Below, in pieces: positions 1-12,800 of a stretch of 64,000 bases of DNA. Position 1 is the first letter of the stretch; each line of letters begins with the position of its first letter. Source of the DNA: Paracyclopina nana (lineage: Eukaryota > Arthropoda > Copepoda > Cyclopoida > Cyclopettidae). Position numbers and translations under genes: made by a program. The notes beneath the pieces were generated by a model. The model had not been told where the DNA came from. It searched no databases and saw only the letters and a program-made list of their open reading frames with translations. The stretch spans positions 3,928,501 to 3,992,500 of the forward strand of contig JAGUCH010000007.1 in the NCBI GenBank assembly GCA_019096065.1, read 5' to 3'.

Positions 1-75
1 AACATTCCTTTAGCTAAAAAAGAGGAGAAAGTCAGCTGTCTTTGACGTAGCTGGAGCTTACGCAAAAGTATCACC

Positions 76-1743
76 ATGACCTTACTTTATTTGCCTCAGG
101 TACATATATTCATTATCCTTACTAAGACTATTAAATTATTTCCACCAACATGCTGAAAAAATGCAAAAAAGGATTAATCATTGCATAACATAATTTAGAT
201 ATTGGGCTGCCTCAGTGTGAGTATGGCATCAATGTCATTGGGAACACTCTTGGGATATCCTACCAAAGCTTTGCCACAGCTAAGAAATGAAACTGACACT
301 GAAGTCAACCTGAATGAAAGTTTGGGCTCTTGGTATGCAGCCAGTTTTTGGTTGGTTGGAGTCATCATTACTCCGTTGGGAGGAGTCGTATCAGGCTGGA
401 TGGGAAGAAGAAAAACTCTGGTAACTTCAGCTCCTTTGGTAGCTGTTGGTTGGTTCATCACTGGTTGTGCAACCAATAAAACTCTTCTCTTCCTTGGAAG
501 ACTGACATCCTCATTCTCTACAGCTTTACACATGTCTTCTGCAGGTTGAATATCATTTTTGATGTTCATCCAAAAGTAAAATAGGTTTTCTCTAAATTAG
601 GTGTGTACATTTCTGAGATGGCTCATCCAAAAATTCGAGGTAGCCTCTTGGTTATGCCCGGCTTTTTTATGGGGGCTGGTATGTTGTATGTTTGGACTCT
701 AGCATATTTCCTATCCTGGAGGCAAACTGCGTTAGCATCAATGGTACCTTCAGTTTTGCTGACGGTCACTTTGGCCTTTTTGCCAGAATCTCCATATTGG
801 TTGGTCAGTGACAACAAAGAACCTTGTGCAAAGTAACATGTCTTTTTAATTATTTAATTTTGGCATTAATTATTTTTTACATTATTTTTCAGAAAGTCTC
901 TGCAGTTCTTCCGGGGTCCAGATTTTGATGTGACTGAGGAGCTGAAAGAAATCCAGGAGAAGCACGAGTCAAAAATGGAGAAAATAGCCAACAAAAGCTG
1001 GCGATGGACTTTGAGTCAGATGTGCTCCTCAGCTTTCTTGAAGCCATTTTCAGTCATAGGTGTCCTCTACATTTTGAACACGTGGAATGGGTTCAATTCA
1101 ATTATCACATACATGATTACCATCCTGGAAGAATCTGGATCCGCAATTGACCCTGATAAAGGCCCAATGATTGTGGGCAGTCTTAGACTAGTTACAGCTG
1201 GTGCCATAATTAAAACTGTGATAAAAAATTTAATGAATGATGTAACTATTATTTATAGGACTTAGCACAGTTGCCATTGCCAAGATATCTCCAAAAGTGC
1301 TTTTTGTCACTTGCAACCTAATCACAACTGCAAGCCTTGGATCAATAGGAATTTTCTCATACCTCAAAGCATTTCATGGTGATCATCCCTACATGGACAA
1401 CCTGGGATGGGTGCCATTGGCAATGGTCATCCTCCTCGTAATTATGAGATCAATTGGCATATTGCCAGTGATGCACGTGATGCTGAACGAGCTGTACCCT
1501 ACTGAAATTCGAACTCAGTCCATCGGCATCTCCCAGTCATTCTTTTTGGCTGCTGGAGCTTCAGGAGTGAAGCTATTTCCAGACATGAAAAATGCGATGG
1601 GACTTTATGGAGTTTGCGCATGCTACATGTTTTTCAGCCTCTTATGCACCTTTTGGGGCCTGTACAAGATCCCTGATAACCGAGGAGTTAGCTTGGTCAA
1701 AGTCGAAGAGCAATTCGAGGAAAAGGAAAAAATGAACGTTTAG
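76..1743 (+). CDS. Facilitated trehalose/sugar transporter (Tret1-like, MFS)
   Basis: Plasma-membrane sugar porter of the major facilitator superfamily, closest in feel to insect Tret1-like transporters that move trehalose or hexoses down a gradient. The model joins exons 76-99, 199-544, 601-832, 893-1200 and 1259-1743, all with GT-AG borders and matching phases, giving 464 residues, a normal family length. Visible hallmarks are the GRRKT loop after the second membrane segment (about residue 77), PESPYWL at about 185-191 at the end of the sixth segment, and NELYPTEIR in the C-terminal half. Hydrophobic segments run throughout. The first exon codes only eight residues; its ATG has a good context (CACCATG) and an in-frame stop lies upstream at 43-45, but a more distant start outside the window is possible. 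Substrate cannot be read from sequence. Confidence 0.85.
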
Positions 1744-1963
1744 TACATTACAGTAATATATACATTTCCCAGTTTACTGAAATATATGAATGCTAACTTA
1801 TTGGCAAATGAAAAGAGAGGAAGCGTGCAATGTGTGCAATGAAAAGAAACCTTTTTTCTAAGGAGAACCGTTTGATTTGACAAGTACCTACTATGAACGA
1901 ATTTCTTTGAGTGGCCAAGCGTGTCATATCATGTAGTAGAAAATATCAGTAGCTTCAAAAAGT

Positions 1964-2937
1964 ATGAAGCATCAGCTCCTCATTTTGACATCCCTAATAA
2001 TGATGGTAACAAACTCAAGCAATGAAGAGCCAAAACAGGACATATTGACTCAACAATTCAGGTGATTTTTTTTTCAAATTATTTTTCGGGATTTGAAAAA
2101 GAAATAAGGAAATTGGGGATTTTTCAGCTCAACAGGCTCAGAGCCCCAAAGCAACTCAATTTGCTTGGCCAGTGACGCGTATTACGACCTCTGGGGCTAC
2201 CCTGTCACGTGGACAGATCCCCAAGATGGATGGGACGAGGAAATGAGGAAATCCATGGTTGCACTGACAAACTATATTCTAGACCAATCAGCACTTTTGG
2301 AAGCCTACACAGAATTAGGGTACAAAAAACTGACGATTCCTGGTGACTTGTACACGATCCTGATGGAGGCCAGAAATAATGCAGCTGAGGTGAAATGGGA
2401 AAAATGCATCCCATCTCCATACATAAATTGCTTGGCTCTCGTGAATGGCGTGAAGGTGCCAAAGCACAATGTGCAGTTGATGAAGGTGAAGAATGAGCTG
2501 TCACTGCGACATCACTTGGTCAAGTTTCTCAAGCCAATTGTGGAAAAATGGAGTGGCCAAAAGCTGTCTCATCGAGTCGTAATTTATGGAATCAGACGCT
2601 ACCTAAGAGGGGCTTGGCTATCCTTGCATGTGGATCAAGTGCCCACACACATTTTGAGCGTTATTCTCCAGGTATAATTATATGCCTCTCTAATGATAAA
2701 TGCTTATACTTGGCCATCAATATGCAGATTGACCAAAAAGTTGACGAGGAATGGCCACTGACTTTAATTGATCACAAAGGGACCAAAAGGAAGATATTCT
2801 TGCAACCTGGTGAAATGGTTTTGTACGAAGGTGCGAAAATCGCCCATGGACGCCAATTTCCATTCAAAGGAGATTATTTTGAAAATATTTTTGTGCATTT
2901 CTCACCTGACAATTTCGATTTGGGCAATCTCTCTTAG
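1964..2937 (+). CDS. Secreted 2-oxoglutarate/Fe(II) dioxygenase, prolyl-4-hydroxylase-like
   Basis: Predicted secretory-pathway oxygenase that would hydroxylate a substrate using 2-oxoglutarate, Fe(II) and O2. Exons 1964-2061, 2128-2671 and 2728-2937 splice in frame to 283 residues. The start codes a signal peptide (MKHQLLILTSLIMMV). The C-terminal third is the double-stranded beta-helix: HVD at about 200-202 supplies the first two iron ligands, WPLTLIDHKG and QPGEMVLYE follow, then the distal histidine in AKIAHGRQFPF (about 254) and a nearby basic residue for 2-oxoglutarate. This arrangement is that of prolyl 4-hydroxylase alpha-like proteins, including forms common in aquatic eukaryotes. 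The N-terminal 180 residues match no domain I recognise. The hydroxylated substrate is unknown. It lies 221 bp after the transporter on the same strand. Confidence 0.75.
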
Positions 2938-3886
2938 ATCTTTTATGGTCATTTTTTATTTTTTGCTATGCAAAATACATATATATGATGGAACAATTTT
3001 TGAGTTCAAGTCACCCATTTAAAAATTGCTACATTTTTAATGCTCTGCATATATGTGCATAAAATGATCCCAAAAAAATACGTAGGCACATATGTTTGGC
3101 AGCATTTCCAAGGTTCCCATGTAAAGTTGTGGAAATCTTTTGTCCATTTTCCCTCACTTTGAAATAATGGACAGGTGCCAATTTAAGAAAGAATGGCCGA
3201 AGAAAAATGGCTAATTTAATCTTATTGATGGGAGAGGCAAATCTGATAAATAGTGACCGACTACAAGCCAAGCTATTTCTCCGATTTGTGCTTCGAACAA
3301 AAGAAATAAAGGATGACATGTGATCTCGACCAGAGTAATCCTTTGATAATCTCATCATAAATACCAAGATATGTAATATACTACTATAGTAGCATTGATT
3401 TTTTTTTTTGCTGAAACGTGATCTGCGTTATTGCGACATTTTGTCCAGATTTCTCAATAGAAATACGATCGCATTTACCAATATTAAAAAAATTATCAAA
3501 ATTTGGCCCTGTCATCTTTGGTCCATTTGGAATCAATTCAGAGTCGGAATTTTATTCGGCTGTTTCAGTAAGGCAATTCTTACAAAATCACCGTCGTGTA
3601 TTTAGCCCCAACTGCATCATCATCCATAAGTGTATAGTAGTAATAATAATCGTAATTGGGTAACAGTAATAATGATAATCGATCAGTCAGTAGGCTAAAA
3701 ACAGATGAGTATCCTCTTTTTTCTTCAATTAAAAATAGCTGGGATTAGTCTCGATGTTTGGGAGCAATTGAGGCCGGTGGTGCGCTTCTTAAAATATCAT
3801 TAACATATCACACAATTTATTTGGATAGCAAACGTCTCCATCACTGTTCTAAAGTTCATGATTGTCAGCGCTGTCCGCAGCGCGCT
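2938..3886. other. Intergenic spacer between convergent genes
   Basis: A+T-rich sequence between the 3' ends of the oxygenase and Duox. It holds the presumed 3' UTRs. I see no coding exon or RNA gene here. Confidence 0.6.
3816..3821 (-). terminator. Duox polyadenylation signal
   Basis: AATAAA on the minus strand, about 65 bases after the Duox stop codon. Confidence 0.5.
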
Positions 3887-6800
3887 TCAACCAAAGTTCT
3901 CGTAGTGATGAATAAAGTAAGGCAGTTTTCGCTGCCTATTGACAGCTTCACAAGCATCACTGATTGAGTTGGTGAGCGGTCCAGGACCACAACTGAACAC
4001 GCCAACTTTGCTAACCTGCAAAAAGAAATGCGTACAGATCACTCTTTAAAAGATACTCCCATGCATAATTGACATTATTGTTCTTTTTCAAAAAATTTGA
4101 TATTTAGGCAAAATTCCATGTTTTACTTGGTAACTTACGTAGCTATGTTTCTTCTGCACAAATTTGAGAAACGAAGGCATGTCCGGCCTTCCAAAATGGT
4201 TAATGGCCTTCAGCCCTGTGAACATGCTCCGACCTTGCAGCCGCTGGAAGTGGTTTTCGCAAATGTACTGAAGAGAAGAATGCATTTTAGAAAGCAGCCA
4301 TCAATAGGAATCACGGATCATTATTACCAGCATTGTTGTTCTCAAGTCGAATTTGTGAAAAAATTGCGTGATGAAGATATGCATTTCGAGCACGTTGGTC
4401 ACATCTTTGCGCTCCACATCACGGAGGACATCGATGAACCACTCGAAGTAGCGATGCGAGGGGCAGATCCACAAGAAGTAGACCTTTTTGCAGGCAACGC
4501 CAGAATACCGATTGGTGGAGGTGCCAAAGACGAGGTCGTTCAAGATGGACGCATAGGGAGTCACACCTATGCCACCTCCCACCATGACAGCAATCTCGAA
4601 CTTGTACCAGTCCTGGTTGCCACCCCCGAAAGGACCCTCGATCCTCACCTTGGGAGGGTTGTCCTTGTCCTCCTCCTGATCATTGATGGACTTGTCAAAG
4701 CTGAAACCGAAGAATTGAAGCCATATTTTAACAAGTTGTATGCTTGCTTACTAGTTTCGTAGCCTCCACGTGAAAGGCCCATGGGCCTTGACGTGCACTG
4801 ACAAAAAGTCCTCATGGGGCGCGGATGTCAGGGTGAAAGCATGGAACTCCTCGGGCTGGATGGCAGTGCAGCTGAACCTGATCCATTGGCCGGAGAGGAC
4901 TTTCATGTTGGGCGGACGGTAGAACTTGATCTTGACCACGTCCGAGGGCAAGAGCTCGGTCTCCAGGATGTCCAGCTTCATGTAGCGCGTCCTCAAAGTG
5001 GCAACTTTGTCAATCACGTAGATGATGCCCGGGAGGGTGAAAAAGTACCAGAACCGCGGAGGCCCCGTCAGCCTCGCGAGGCCGTGGAGGATGCTGAAGA
5101 TGTACAGGAAAACGTACAGCTGGTGCGTCATCCAGAAGAAGTTGAAGGCCTTCTTCCGGATGCGCGGATGCGCAAAGATGAAGATGAAGATCACAATGAT
5201 GTAGAGCGCGATCCCTGTCAGCCCCGTGAGGGTCTGGAAGAACCAAAAGTCGATGCCGGGTCGGTTGTCGGAGTGGAAATTCATCTCCTGGGTGAGGCAG
5301 TTCAAGTGGTCGACGGGTTGGGTACCAACATGGTAGAAATTAACCAGATGACCAGCACTGTGAAGCAGCGAGAAGAAGAGCGCCGTGCAAGCCACGATCT
5401 TGTGGAACTCCAGGTGCGAGTCCAGTGGGATGTACTGATGAATCGAGTGCTCTTTCAGCTTGGTGATGAGGTTCCTGCTCATTGTCAGGAGCAGCAGCGA
5501 GTAGCAGAAGGACAGCGAGGCCGCCGAGCCTCTCGTGATGGCGATTCCGACTCCCATGATGTGCCTCAGGTCCAAATGCTCCGCCATGAAGGCATAAACT
5601 GCAAAAAATTAAGGCATTATGTATAATTATACTATAATGGCATGGATTGGAACTCACATATGAACCGCTCAATAAATAGTGCAATCGTGATGACGTAGAA
5701 AATGAAGATGTAGAAAATGTGCTGTCGGTTCTCCTCCAGGAAGTTGGTGAGTGCATCCCAACGCTTCATCAGGGTGGGCTTTCTCCTCTCGGCGATGGCG
5801 TCCAAGCCAAAGCTCTGCATTCGCGCCACGTTGGTCGTGGAGTCGAGGTAGTTCTGCTTGGCACCCTTGCAGTCCAGGCCGATGGCCAAAAAGTCCCCCT
5901 TGAACTCCTTCATCATCGTCTTGAAGTCCTCGTAGTTGAGCGACTCCTTGTTCTCGAATCCTGCCGAGGTGAACATGCTGTTGATCAGGGCGTTCACGTT
6001 GTCCTCCGACAGCCTCTTGGTCTTGGCAATGTCGACCAGGGAGTTGAGCAGCTCCGAGAGCTCCCCCTTGTCAATGCTGCCACTCTTGTCGTCGTCGCAC
6101 ATGTCGAAGATGATCCTGAGCTTGTCGTCCGTGCGGCCCTTGCTGAACAGGACGATGGTGTCGAGGAACTCTTGGAAGGAGATGCGTCCGTCTCCGTCCT
6201 TGTCGACAATGTTGAACATCTTGTGGACGAACACGTCCGTCTCCTTCATGCCCAAGGCGCTGGCAAACTCCGCCTTGGACAAGGTGGTCCTCATCACCAT
6301 GATGACGTCACTTGTGACTTCCTCGAACTTGCGCTTTTCGCCGGGCTTGAGGCCGAAGGTGAGAGCGTAAGCCTCGCGGAAGAAGTGCTCCAGCCTAAGT
6401 TTCCGCTTCTCCTTGGTCTCGGCATTCATGAGCATGTGGTCGCGGAAGCAGGGCACCGTTTCCAAGCTCTTCTTGTGGCCTTGCAAGAAGTTCTCCATTT
6501 TGGCCAGGAACTTCTTCCGCTCTCCTACGTAGCTGAACTCGAGGACGAGGTCGTGGTCCTTCACCACACGGATCAGCACCATGGGCTTCTTGTTCGTGTC
6601 CTGCGTCACCTCGATCACGATCGACTCCACGTTGTTCACTTTGATGGTGCGCAACTTGTCACCCTTCCGGTTGAGCAGGTGGAACGCCTCGTCGGGGCCG
6701 AACTTGATCTTCACCGGCCTCTTGGCACTCTGATGCAGCCACTCCTTCACGTGCATCTTGTCCGACTTCTTCCCGTTGTTGTTGTTCTCCTCGCGGATCT

Positions 6801-9800
6801 GCTTCATCTTCCGCCTCCGAGAGTTCATCAGCTTGATCACGGAGTAGCCGAGGAACGCGGCCAAGAGGGGCACGAAGCACAGCACGATGCAGCCATAAAT
6901 GTAAGCGGCCTCACTTCCCTGCATCACATCAAAGATATGAGAGAATCAGTCACGCTTTAATTTATGGGCACTAAGCCATATCATATGTACGCTCAAGATC
7001 GTTGGGCGTGGCACTTCCATTCTTCTCGGATGATGGCTAAAAAAGTGATTACCTGAAAGTAGTCGTAGCCTTTAAGGTATGGACAATGCTCCAAGTGGCT
7101 CGCGTTCAGCTGCAAAGGCTGCTCGCACGGATCGCCTTCCTTCCACTCGAACACATCCTTTTGAAGGTCTTCGTCCGCGATCGATGTCACCTGCTTGATG
7201 ATGTCCGATAGCTTCAAGGCTTTGATCTCGGCCACCTCCTCCTCGGTGAGAATACTGGAAAACGATGCGATGGTCATTTTCAGGCAGTTCCAGATAACAA
7301 TCAGCTATTATGCTCGCGGCCAACTATATATATTAAACATTTGAAGATATGCTTACTCGTGTTCCACGTTTTCGAACCAGAATCGGTCCGAGTCTCGGAT
7401 ACGTTCGAACTGCTCCTTGATAATTTTCCTGAACAAAGGCCCGGGACGATCGTAGGACTCGAGCATGCCACCCACATAGAGGTCCACATCATCCTAAAAG
7501 ACAAGACTAATGACATCACGGAATCCATGTCAACACTCCTTTTGAGGCTGCAGACATAAATTAGAGGAGCTTTTGCATGATGCCAGCTTTGGCCATGCGC
7601 AATATTGGCGGAATTTTCACTTTTCCACTTAAGCCAGTGGCCAAGATTCGGCAAGACCACACACGCATATACTCTAGCCTTGATTTATCACTTCTTGTGA
7701 TATTTAATTAGCAGCTCTGTTTTGTTAGTCACCTCTGCTTTGTGTTGAGCCCCCGTTAATTGAAACGTCTCAAAAGTGTCTTAGCAGGCTTTGAAAAATG
7801 GCCTTTTATTGTGCAATTCTTATATGAAGCGCGGGGGGCCCAAGTGCAATTACAGCTCCAAAAAGTGGATGTTGAGCAACCAACCCTAGTTTAGCCCTGT
7901 ATGGGCTCAAAATCAATGAATGCAGCCATCCAGTGTGCATATGTGCGCGCCATGAATGAGCCAAAGAGCAATAATTTCAGACAGTTTTCTTATTTATGCA
8001 AATAGCGTTAAAAACGACGTGAGCGCTTCGTGCATATTCATGTGATTAGGCCACACAATGGTGGAAGTAAGAAAACAAATTCAAGCCCACCAGCATGGCA
8101 TGCTTTGAGCTCTTGACTATATATATATACTCTAGGTTTGTACTCACAAGTTCGGTGTAGAGCTTTTGCAGTCGTTCGAATATTTCGGGATCTTCTTGAT
8201 ATGACAGAGGATTGATTTCGGACCACTTGCTCACTTTGGGCAGTCCATAGCACTTTCGCACTTCATTGTAGTCGGGCAACCCGTTGTCCCTGCCCCTCAT
8301 GATATTCAGGGCAGCCAGATCCCGCCTCGAAAACTCCATTGGCCCGAACAGCATGTTTCTGACGTCAGAGCACAAAACGTTGTCTTCCCGTTCGCCTATC
8401 TGGCTAGACAGGCCTAGTAGAATTTCCTCAATGGACTCGGGATTGATATTATCCTGAAAGGAATGTCCAGAGAATGTTAATAATATTAAACTGCGCCAGA
8501 GAGATGATGATGAAGATCATCTTTGGCTGGCAAATGTGTTCAAAGTTCAACCATCAAACTATTAGAGAAGATGTTGTCTGACATTAAGTCTAATGACTTG
8601 GCAATAAGAATAATGACGGGTCCATTTCACTACATTGCTTGGATAACAGCATTCTCCAGATAGAGGATTTCAATTCGCGAGCAAAAAATGGCGCGCTAAT
8701 GACGGGAAGAGGAAGTGTAAACAAAGGGAAAGCGAGCCGCCAAATTTAGGGCTAGCCTAGCAACAACAAAATGTTGAATCTTTCAAAAGCCACGTTTGAA
8801 GTACGAGCGGACAACAAAAAGTGCAGTGGAGAAATAGTTGTGTCATTAGAACAATGCCTGACTTTGAATATCGCACAGTAGGTGGCAGTTCTCGAGATGC
8901 TGCCGCGGCGACCAAGGCCTAGAAACTCGTTCCATTTTTTAAAGCTCTGCTCTGAAAATTCCATCAAGGTTACTCCAGTTGATTTGGAACACCGTGATTA
9001 TTACCGCAATATATCTTTAACGTTGGAGCTCGCGCGCGCAGGATTTTCCTAAGTAATCATCATCTTCTATGAGGCCGCGTTGACGGGCTTAATATGATTG
9101 ATCATCGCATATGCTCAGCAAGGACTCCTCCGAAATAGATTACTACAACAACCACGAGGATGATTCCGCAAATCCAGAGATCTCAACGCGCGCGCGTGCA
9201 TTGGCGGTGCGCAGCCAAAGTTCATTAATTAAACATGAGATTTGCTAAGCTGTTACACACACAAACTTTATCGCAGTTTGGCTTGTAATTAATTGTGTGC
9301 AACCGATAACTAAGCATGGTGAATCACGATCGATAAACTGTACCTGAGAATCCCACCAAGTTGCACACAGCCGCAGCGCCATGCCACCATTAGGAGCCTT
9401 TTTGAAGTTGCAGTGGCGGTCACGAACGTAGATTCCAGGAGGAATGGTCGTGTGTCCAAATCTGAGGAGAAAAGCATGTCATCATCGTATTGGAATAGCG
9501 AGAGAAAAACGAGCCAGAGCCTGTATTACATTTTGGCTGTGTGGGATATGAGACATGACAGCCTAGCTCAACAAACAAAACATCATACACACACGAGTAC
9601 AAAAAACCTTAGCACCTTTTTGGGCTTTAATAGTAGTTCATCTATTGGCCTTGGCTTTACAGAAACATTTTTCAGTCAACAACACGAGGCCTCACTCCTA
9701 ATGGCTAATGCTCGCTCATGAGTGGAAAAACGATGGCCAAATATAGCTAATTGCTTGCCAAAGAGTGATGAGCACACTTTAAAAACAGTTAATTCAAACA

Positions 9801-12800
9801 TCAAGACTTATAATGTCCTGCTCATGTACGCCTTAATCTCCTTATAGAGAAATCTACGAAAAACAGCTCAAGGAAAGGATTGCTGATAGAAAAAAAATCA
9901 GATCGACTTTCAGCCAACTACAGCGTAAACAAATCTAATTTTGGCTATTAAACGCTCCACATTTAAAAATAGTAGCCATTTTGAGCAAAATCAATAGTTC
10001 AATTTCGTCTTTTATCAATGAAACGTGAATAAAGCTAGTTTGTTTTCAAAAAATGCCGAAAACCATGAGACAAAATAGCACAAAGTGCCATTAAAAACGC
10101 TGCTCGGCCCCAAGCTGAACTCGCAGAGTGGCAATCAGAAGCAGATTCACTTCTTACTCGAGACAAGGCATTCTTAATACATGAACAAAGCATCAGCTCT
10201 TTTTCTGTATGCGCAAAATGGGTCTATCAAGGCTTCAAATCAGCTATAAATCAAAACCTCAAGCGCACAAGGGTCATAAGGTTTACGGCTATTTTTTACG
10301 AGTCTAGTGAGCAACAAATTGCATCTTGTCATGGAAAACGAAAATGTGCAAAAAAGGCACATAGATGAGGGTATCACTCCAAATTGTATGCATTATTACC
10401 TGAATGCGGCACTTTGAAAAACGTGCGAGACTCCGGGATGGACATCGGGCTTATATCCCGTGTAGGGCGCCACCTCCTCACCCAACAGGAATGGCAAGTA
10501 CTCGTACATGATAATGTTCTACATAGCAAAAAAGAGAGAAAAAGGTCATGACAATTCATGACTGAATCATTTAGCACGGGTAGAATATACATACCTGTAG
10601 CGTGGCAATGACTCGACGTCTGGCCCCTTGAAACACGTCTTCGTCATCCCAATTTGGGTGCTGTTGTTGGATCTTGGCGGCCTGCAGGTTATGGTAGCGA
10701 TAAAACATGATGGCCAAGGTCAAAAAGGCCGGATTCTGGTTGCATCGTGGATCGCCAAGCACTGCAAATAATGCGTAAAAATTATTCGACATATGGCCGC
10801 GTTTCGCATTTTTCGAATACTTTGCCCAACTCGGGCTCATTAGGCTGCCATAAAAATAGCTTTTTTAGGCCTGCGGCCACTTGAAATGATTATTTAATTA
10901 AAGGCTGCTGCGCTTCATGGACATCATGGTCGTTTTTCTAGCCTTGATCATCCGCATAAAATTTTGGAGACTTGGGCCCATTAATCAAAATGAATTAAAG
11001 CGTGGCGAAATGGCGTAGTAGTTTTGAATGAAAAATTGAGCTTCAGCTAATTTTCACTGCATACCGCCTAAATCTTGCCATTATCCAATATATTGGTGTA
11101 CAAAGGTCTGAGGCCACGATCACGACCTCCTACTACTACTTTTTCATCTCCCAGACAAGTCCATGCATCACCAATTTTTCAAGGTAGATTGGCGAATTCC
11201 AATTATTGAATTCTATATACTATATACTCTGGCCTTAAAGTTCTTTTGCAAAAGATTGGTGTGGATTTGCAAGAATCTGCATCCTCATTCTGGTGCAACC
11301 AAAGATTCTTCAGTGGGAAAAAATAAGAAAACGTAACCTTGCAGCACACTCAAAAATCAGCTATTTAAAACAGGCTGAGAAATGGCTAATACAGTGAAAT
11401 GTTATGACAAGGTTTCTTATTCTGGGAAGAAAAAACAACTTCCAGCCGAGCACAGTTTGACACTGCAGCAGCTGAGATATACATCTGCTTTGCGTTTTTT
11501 CCCCTTAAAGAGAAGTAATTCTTGCCAGAATCCAAATATCTAATGGGATTCGGTAGTAATGAGGTAGGCAGAAACTCCTGGCATTTAGCCTCGAACCAAA
11601 AGCTATGGCAAAGCCACCACAAAAAATAATTCACCTCCAATCGACTTCTGATGCTTCGAGCACGGAAATATGCTAACTTTTATAGTATAGTGCAGAGGTG
11701 TGAACTCCGCCAAGCTCGGGTTACAACGATCCAAATAGTTTTCACACGATATTTTCCTATGGGATATATTATATATGGGAAGCCTGGTGAATTTAAACTA
11801 ATCCAGCCTCTCAATAAGGAGTGACTTTGATTTAGCGGAGTGCGTGGTTTTTAATTTTTCTCAGCATCCTTGGCGCCCTGGATGTGTTTAATGCGATGCA
11901 GTGCTGAAAAATCGTGTAAAACGCTCTTTTCACTTGTTCTGCATGCCATTAGAGCAAGGTCTAGCTCACACACACTGGGCCCCATGCCATACAAAACTGT
12001 CAGGAGCAACTAGATACGCGTATTTTTCATTCCAGCATCATTTCGATCAGTTCATATATCCAATGCCATATATATCATCGAGTGATTTATTTACTAACTG
12101 CCACTTGCATTTCAAAGCCTCAGCAAACAAAAGTAGACGCAGCCAATTTTACCTTAAAAGGACTTATTAAGCACTCTCAATCCAGGAAAATACGTTCCTA
12201 TCCTCTCAGCCAAATCTGATATGGCGTATATTTAATGTATGGAAAAAAGTGTAAGACTATTTGAGCGTGACAAGGCTTTAAACTCATCATAAAAAGGCCA
12301 GCGCCTTCTCAAATTGACGTAATGAAATTTCGCACGGTTGCTGCTTTGTTTGCCGATTTTCAATGCTACCATTATGCTATCATACCCTAAAGCGTTGTTA
12401 ATTTCAGCAGCAGCCGCAGCAAAAAACGGCAAAAGAAGTCGTTGATGCTCTTAAATCTTCACAGGAAAAGGGTTGTGGAAAAAATAATGCATTCAAATGG
12501 AGTGAGCAAAGCTATCATCATTTTTCAATTAGCTGACCTCCATGACGCGTAGTATTTGCCTAGGGGAGAATTTTTCGCATTCATGAAAGCTTCATAATGT
12601 GCTTTAAAGGAAATTGATCGACAGAAGGAAACAACCCGCGGACTTCCATAATATGATGTGCATCGATATTTGACCTTCGAGCCTTTTTTGCTACCATTCT
12701 CCTCACTCCCTAAGAATCACTCGCATTTTTCACACATAAACATTTTCAATGGCATTTCAACACCTTTTTTCCTCTGTCTCCGCACTCGAAACACAATTGA

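Noticed and set aside
5719-6960. 413-codon open frame on the plus strand
   Set aside because: It is the antisense of the large Duox exon; its length follows from the G+C-rich codon use of that exon.
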